From Acidobacteriaceae bacterium (GTDB lineage: Bacteria > Acidobacteriota > Terriglobia > Terriglobales > Acidobacteriaceae), in assembly GCA_027311125.1 (NCBI GenBank), contig DAICZO010000534.1:1-9541 (forward strand): 9,541 bases of DNA, given 5' to 3'. A program made the translations under genes and the position numbers. Every line of letters begins with the position of its first letter. Within the stretch, counting starts at the first letter, position 1. This document shows, piece after piece, positions 6,059 through 9,541 of this stretch. The notes below the pieces were generated by a model. That model was not told where the DNA came from. It worked only from the letters and a program-made list of their open reading frames with translations, and did no database searches.

Positions 6059-7513
6059 TTACGCGATGATGTCGTGGATGACGTTGCCGGCGACGTCGGT
6101 GAGGCGGAAGTCGCGGCCACTGGAGCGGTAGGTGAGCTTGGTGTGGTCGATGCCCATGAGGTAGAGGATGGTGGCGTGGATGTCGTGGACGTGGACTGGC
6201 TTGTCGACGACCTTCCAGCCGAAGTCGTCGGTGGCACCGTAGGTGATGCCGCCTTTGATGCCGCCACCCGCGAGCCACATGCTGAAGCCGTGGGGGTTGT
6301 GGTCGCGACCGGCGTGGGTGCCTGCGCCACCGAGTTCGACGACCGGGGTGCGGCCAAACTCCGAGCCGCAGACGATGATGGTTTCGTCGAAGAGGCCGCG
6401 AGCCTTGAGGTCTTTGACGAGAGCCGCGAAGGGCTGATCAGAGTCCTTGGCGTTTTTGCGGTGAGCCTGAATATCCTGATGGGCGTCCCAGGGATCGCCC
6501 TGCGAGTAGTAGACCTGGACCATGCGGACGCCGCGCTCGATCAGGCGAGCCGCGGTGAGGCAGCCGCGCGCGGTACTTCCCTCTCCGTACATTTTGATGG
6601 TGGCGGCGCTCTCTTTGCGGACGTCGAAGACATCGGGCGCTTCGGTCTGCATGCGGTAGGCGGTCTCCATGGAGCCGATGGTGGCTTCCAGTTGCGGGTC
6701 TGCCTGGGTCTCGGCCATATTGAGTTCGTCGAGCTTCTTGATGAGGTCGAGTTCGTGGCGCTGCTGCTGGATGTCGAAGCGGTCGTTGTGGATGTTGGGA
6801 ATGAGCTTGTAGGGATCAAACTCCTTTTGACGGGTATCGGTGGAGACGTAGGTGGCCTGGTTGACGGGCGGGAGGAAGGCAGAGCTCCAGAGAGGCGGCC
6901 CGACCGTGGTGGGGACCTGCGGACAGAGGACGACGAAGCCGGGAAGATTTTTGTTGTCGGTGCCGAGGCCATAGGTGAGCCAGGAGCCCATGGAGGGGCG
7001 TCCGATGATGTTGGCGCCGGTGTTCATCATGATGAGCGCAGGCTCGTGGTTGGGGATCTCGGTGAAGACGGAGCGGACGACACAGATGTCGTCGATGCAC
7101 TCACCGACATGAGGGAAGAGTTCACTCACTTCGATGCCGCTTTGGCCGTATTTTTTGAATTCGAAGGGAGACTTCATGAGTGTGCCGGTTTTGCGCTCGT
7201 GGCCGAGGTCGCCGCCGGGCATGGGCTGGCCGTCGTACTTGGTGAGCATCGGCTTGGGGTCGAAGCTGTCGATGTGAGAGAGGCCGCCATTCATGAAGAG
7301 AAAGATGACGTGCTTGGCCTTGGGTTTGAAGTTGGGATCCTCGAGCATCCAGGGACTGGGGGTCGAGGCGGTGACGGCGGCGTTGTCAGGGAGCGACTCG
7401 GCCTGGGCAAGGGACTCGCCGATCATGCTGGCGAAGCTCATCATGGCGAAGCCGCCACCGATACGGCGGAGGGCATCGCGGCGGTTGATGGGTTTAGGCT
7501 TCTGGCAAGACAT
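6059..7513 (-). CDS. DUF1501 domain protein with Tat-like leader
   Basis: This exported DUF1501 protein has 484 residues. The family belongs to the alkaline-phosphatase/sulfatase superfamily, but its substrate is unknown. The N-terminus NRRDALRRIGGGFAMMSF (10-27) resembles a twin-arginine signal (Arg11-Arg12, then a hydrophobic core), suggesting export of a folded protein. Family landmarks are HVIFLFMNGGLSHIDSFDPKP (68-88), the His/Glu pair in PNHEPAL (154-160), DPWDAHQDI (340-348), GSEFGRTP (383-390), GRDHNPHGFSMWLAGGG (402-418) and HDIHATIL (443-450). These Asp and His residues are the probable metal ligands by analogy to the superfamily. The ATG at 7513 has a strong AGGAGA site (7526-7521) seven bases upstream. 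It lies 68 bases after the PSD1-type gene, the usual partner of DUF1501 genes, and before the CuA gene. The four genes probably form an operon. Confidence 0.93.
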   Translation of the reverse strand: MSCQKPKPINRRDALRRIGGGFAMMSFASMIGESLAQAESLPDNAAVTASTPSPWMLEDPNFKPKAKHVIFLFMNGGLSHIDSFDPKPMLTKYDGQPMPGGDLGHERKTGTLMKSPFEFKKYGQSGIEVSELFPHVGECIDDICVVRSVFTEIPNHEPALIMMNTGANIIGRPSMGSWLTYGLGTDNKNLPGFVVLCPQVPTTVGPPLWSSAFLPPVNQATYVSTDTRQKEFDPYKLIPNIHNDRFDIQQQRHELDLIKKLDELNMAETQADPQLEATIGSMETAYRMQTEAPDVFDVRKESAATIKMYGEGSTARGCLTAARLIERGVRMVQVYYSQGDPWDAHQDIQAHRKNAKDSDQPFAALVKDLKARGLFDETIIVCGSEFGRTPVVELGGAGTHAGRDHNPHGFSMWLAGGGIKGGITYGATDDFGWKVVDKPVHVHDIHATILYLMGIDHTKLTYRSSGRDFRLTDVAGNVIHDIIA

Positions 7514-7581
7514 GGGTTGATCTCCTGTTCTTCTGGTACCTGAAACGATGGCACAGCGCGGCTTCGTGATACTGGGGCCGG

Positions 7582-9141
7582 TTAGTTGAGAAACTCAAAT
7601 TCGTTGGAGCTGAAGAGTACGCGGGAGTACTGCTTCCAAGCGGTGAGCGGCTGCTGATTGACGAGATAGCCGGGACGCTCGGGAGTGTTTTTGAGGAAGT
7701 CCAGACCAACCTGCAACTCGGTGGGCGTAGGGGCGCGACCGTAGAGCAGACGATAGGCTTCCGTGATGCGTGCGGTGTCGTCGCCCTTGGCAAAGACGCG
7801 CTGGGCGAGCTTGCCTGCCTGGGCGTAGACGAAGGTGTTGTTCATGAAGTAGAGGCGCTGGACGGGCACGTTGGTGGAGAAACGCTGCTCCGCAGTAAAG
7901 GTGGGGTTGGGAAAGTCGAAGGCCTGCAGGAAGGGATCGATGCGGAAGCGGCTGACCTTGGCGTAGACGGTGCGGCGGGTGTTGTCGATGCCAAGCTCGG
8001 TGGAGGGTCCGCCGGATTTGTCGAGGTCGAGATCACCAGCGACAAAGAGCATGGAGTCGCGTAGCTGTTCGGCGTCGAGACGCTGCAAGGTGAAGTGGGA
8101 GTAGAGGCGGTTGAGCGGATCGACGGCGTGCTCCTGTGGGGTCTCCTTGCTGCTCTGCTGGTAGACGGCGGTGAGCATGATGGTGCGGTGGAGTTGCTTG
8201 AGGGACATGCCGCTCTTCTGGAATTGAAGAGCAAGGTAGTCGAGCAGTTCAGGGTTAGAGGGCGGATCGCCGACGGCGCCGAAGTTATCAGGACTGTTGA
8301 CGATGCCCGGACCGAAGTGCCACTTCCAGACGCGGTTGACGATGACGCGGGAGGCGAGGGGGCTGGCGACGATATCTTCGGCGAGCTGAAGGCGTCCGCT
8401 GCCTTGGGTGTAGGGCTGCTTGTCGGGCGGGCCGAGGACAGTAAGGAAGCCACGGGGCACGACATCCCCGAGCGAGTGGGGATTGCCGCGAAGGTTGAGA
8501 GCGATGTTGACGGGCTGGGGCTTGTCGGCCATGCCGTGAACAAAGGGGTAGATGGCGGGGACACCCTTGAGCGTGCCGTGGCGAGAACCGGTGCCTTCGA
8601 GTGAGGCGAGGTAGGCCTGCTGGGCGGGGCCAAGGCGACGTGTGAGCTCCCAACCGTGGAAGGTGAAGAGGCCCGGCATACTGCGCTCACCGCTATCGAG
8701 ATCGTTGCCACCGGCGAGGTTGCGGACGAAGAGGTCGGTGTAGAGATTGGCCTTCTCCGGAGTCATGACTTTGAGCTCCAGGGTGCAGCCGGGGCAGAAC
8801 TGATCGTAGGTGTCGAAGTCGCTAGGCTTGACGTCTTTTTCGCGTTCCGTGGGGACACCGGCCTTGGCTTTGATCTTGTCGTTCTCGTCTTCGATGGCCT
8901 TGTTCTCAATCTCGAAATCGATGATGCGTTGCTGGAAGACATCAGCGAGATACTTGGCCTGATCTTCGGTGCCACCCTGAGCGACCATGCGCTGCCAGTC
9001 GATGAGATCGGGGTAGTAGAGCGGCTGTTTCGCAAGGAATTTGACCCAGCGATCGAGAAGGTCCGGGTCGAGGTGGGCGGAGTCGGCTGCGTCTTCGACC
9101 TTCATCTTCGGTTTGCCGCTGACCTTCCACGCAGCGACCAT
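7582..9141 (-). CDS. DUF1553 half of a PSD1-type protein, split by an in-frame stop
   Basis: This 519-residue reading frame forms the C-terminal part of a planctomycete-cytochrome-type (PSD1, DUF1549-DUF1553) protein. Residues 64-95 are charged and probably coiled-coil (FQQRIIDFEIENKAIEDEND). A CPGC pair occurs at 116-119. The DUF1553 domain covers about 244-500, with the signature VIVNRVWKWHFGPGIV (266-281), SPDNFGAVGDPPSNPELLDYLA (283-304, slight gaps to consensus) and LHRTIMLTAVYQQSS (317-331). It ends RVLFSSNEFEFLN, typical of the family C-terminus. The ATG at 9141 follows directly after the TAG that ends the DUF1549 piece, in the same frame, and has no good ribosome-binding site (only AGG about 11 bases upstream). 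It is therefore probably not an independent gene but the rest of one gene broken by a nonsense codon, or one translated by reinitiation or readthrough. Confidence 0.88.
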   Translation of the reverse strand: MVAAWKVSGKPKMKVEDAADSAHLDPDLLDRWVKFLAKQPLYYPDLIDWQRMVAQGGTEDQAKYLADVFQQRIIDFEIENKAIEDENDKIKAKAGVPTEREKDVKPSDFDTYDQFCPGCTLELKVMTPEKANLYTDLFVRNLAGGNDLDSGERSMPGLFTFHGWELTRRLGPAQQAYLASLEGTGSRHGTLKGVPAIYPFVHGMADKPQPVNIALNLRGNPHSLGDVVPRGFLTVLGPPDKQPYTQGSGRLQLAEDIVASPLASRVIVNRVWKWHFGPGIVNSPDNFGAVGDPPSNPELLDYLALQFQKSGMSLKQLHRTIMLTAVYQQSSKETPQEHAVDPLNRLYSHFTLQRLDAEQLRDSMLFVAGDLDLDKSGGPSTELGIDNTRRTVYAKVSRFRIDPFLQAFDFPNPTFTAEQRFSTNVPVQRLYFMNNTFVYAQAGKLAQRVFAKGDDTARITEAYRLLYGRAPTPTELQVGLDFLKNTPERPGYLVNQQPLTAWKQYSRVLFSSNEFEFLN

Positions 9142-9144
9142 CTA
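9142..9144 (-). other. In-frame TAG interrupting the PSD1-type gene
   Basis: The minus strand reads TCC AAC TAG ATG GTC across this point, so the stop and the following ATG are adjacent codons in one frame. Recognisable family sequence continues on both sides without loss, so this looks like a single base change. A Tyr codon (TAC or TAT) is one substitution away. Confidence 0.8.
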
Positions 9145-9541
9145 GTTGGAGGCCTGAGAGGCGAGGGCCTGGGCGAGTTGCTCACTGGCGATCCTGGTGT
9201 AGTCCTGCGCGGCTTCGTCGAGGTCGTTGGCTTCTTTGAAGGTCTGCCGCCAGAAGTCCACTTCGGCATCGGGGACGAAGTTGTACTCCTTGTAGGTGGA
9301 GCTGGCGAAGATGCCGCCGAGGGAGTAGTAGTCGCGAGCGAGGATGGGATCGTACTTGTGGTCGTGGCAACGGGCGCAGGCTACGGTGAGTCCGAGGAAG
9401 CCGCGGGTGACGGCGTCGATACGCTCGTTGCGCTCATCGGCGCGTCCTTGCACGGGTTCGGCCTGATCCCAGATCCAGGGGGCGCCCCCGAGGAAGCCGG
9501 TGGCCTTGAGATCCTCGGCGGTGGGATGTTTGGACATGAGG
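9142..9541 (-). CDS. DUF1549 half of the same PSD1-type protein (5' end outside window)
   Basis: This is the C-terminal portion of a DUF1549 domain that enters from the right edge; the frame is open to the last bases, so the Met at 9537 is probably internal. The recognisable core is RADERNERIDAVTRGFLGLT followed by CARCHDHKYDPI. The latter is the conserved CxxCH-type motif of DUF1549 and a potential covalent haem c site. RDYYSLGGIFASSTYKE, also typical of the family, follows. The piece then continues for about 45 residues into a helical stretch (EQLAQALASQ) and stops at TAG 9144-9142. Family members continue in one chain into DUF1553, and here the DUF1553 part indeed resumes in the same frame at the next codon. 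Whatever N-terminal part the gene has (often a PSCyt1 haem domain) would be outside the window. Confidence 0.87.
   Translation of the reverse strand, partial: LMSKHPTAEDLKATGFLGGAPWIWDQAEPVQGRADERNERIDAVTRGFLGLTVACARCHDHKYDPILARDYYSLGGIFASSTYKEYNFVPDAEVDFWRQTFKEANDLDEAAQDYTRIASEQLAQALASQASN

Noticed and set aside
6009..6278. A longer start for the CuA protein, adding about 90 residues
   Set aside because: The added part is Arg/His-rich shadow of the DUF1501 gene; the signal peptide begins at the ATG at 6008.
6029..7543. A 504-codon open frame on the plus strand opposite the DUF1501 gene
   Set aside because: It has the same low-complexity composition and no family motif, and the opposite strand encodes a well-conserved protein with a strong ribosome-binding site.

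Overview
The window looks like chromosomal DNA from a GC-rich soil bacterium, most likely an acidobacterium (Terriglobia-type). I infer this from the phoB-phoR-pstS order, from the pairing of a PSD1-type DUF1549/DUF1553 gene with a DUF1501 gene (typical of Acidobacteriota and Planctomycetota), and from the base composition. It is not proven by any marker gene. I see no rRNA, tRNA, CRISPR array, insertion sequence or phage gene.

Layout. (1) Positions 1-2712, minus strand: a phosphate-starvation block read phoB, then phoR, then pstS, with pstS running off the left edge. A clear 11-bp-period direct repeat that looks like a Pho box lies just before pstS, and a weaker one lies before phoB. (2) Positions 2897-5116, plus strand and divergent from phoB: a stand-alone receiver-domain response regulator followed by a membrane CHASE3-PAS histidine kinase. 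(3) Positions 5146-9541, minus strand and convergent with the kinase: a probable operon read PSD1-type protein (DUF1549 then DUF1553), DUF1501 protein with a Tat-like leader, small exported CuA-type cupredoxin, monohaem cytochrome c. The PSD1 gene enters from the right edge.

How the parts may work together. PhoR/PhoB should sense phosphate limitation and switch on pstS, and presumably the rest of the Pst transporter outside the window. The neighbouring receiver/kinase pair is a separate signalling unit of unknown target. The minus-strand operon puts an alkaline-phosphatase-superfamily protein (DUF1501) and a haem-motif-bearing PSD1 protein beside two small electron carriers, a CuA domain and a class I-like cytochrome c whose genes overlap by one base (TAATG). 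This suggests a periplasmic redox or enzyme module of unknown function.

The most striking oddity is an in-frame TAG at 9142-9144. It cuts the PSD1 gene into two pieces that otherwise read in the same frame, with an ATG immediately after the stop. The plus strand is also strongly G-rich throughout, whichever way the genes point. This explains the many long antisense reading frames, which I rejected. No gap between genes is longer than 300 bases; the largest is the 184-base divergent region at 2713-2896.
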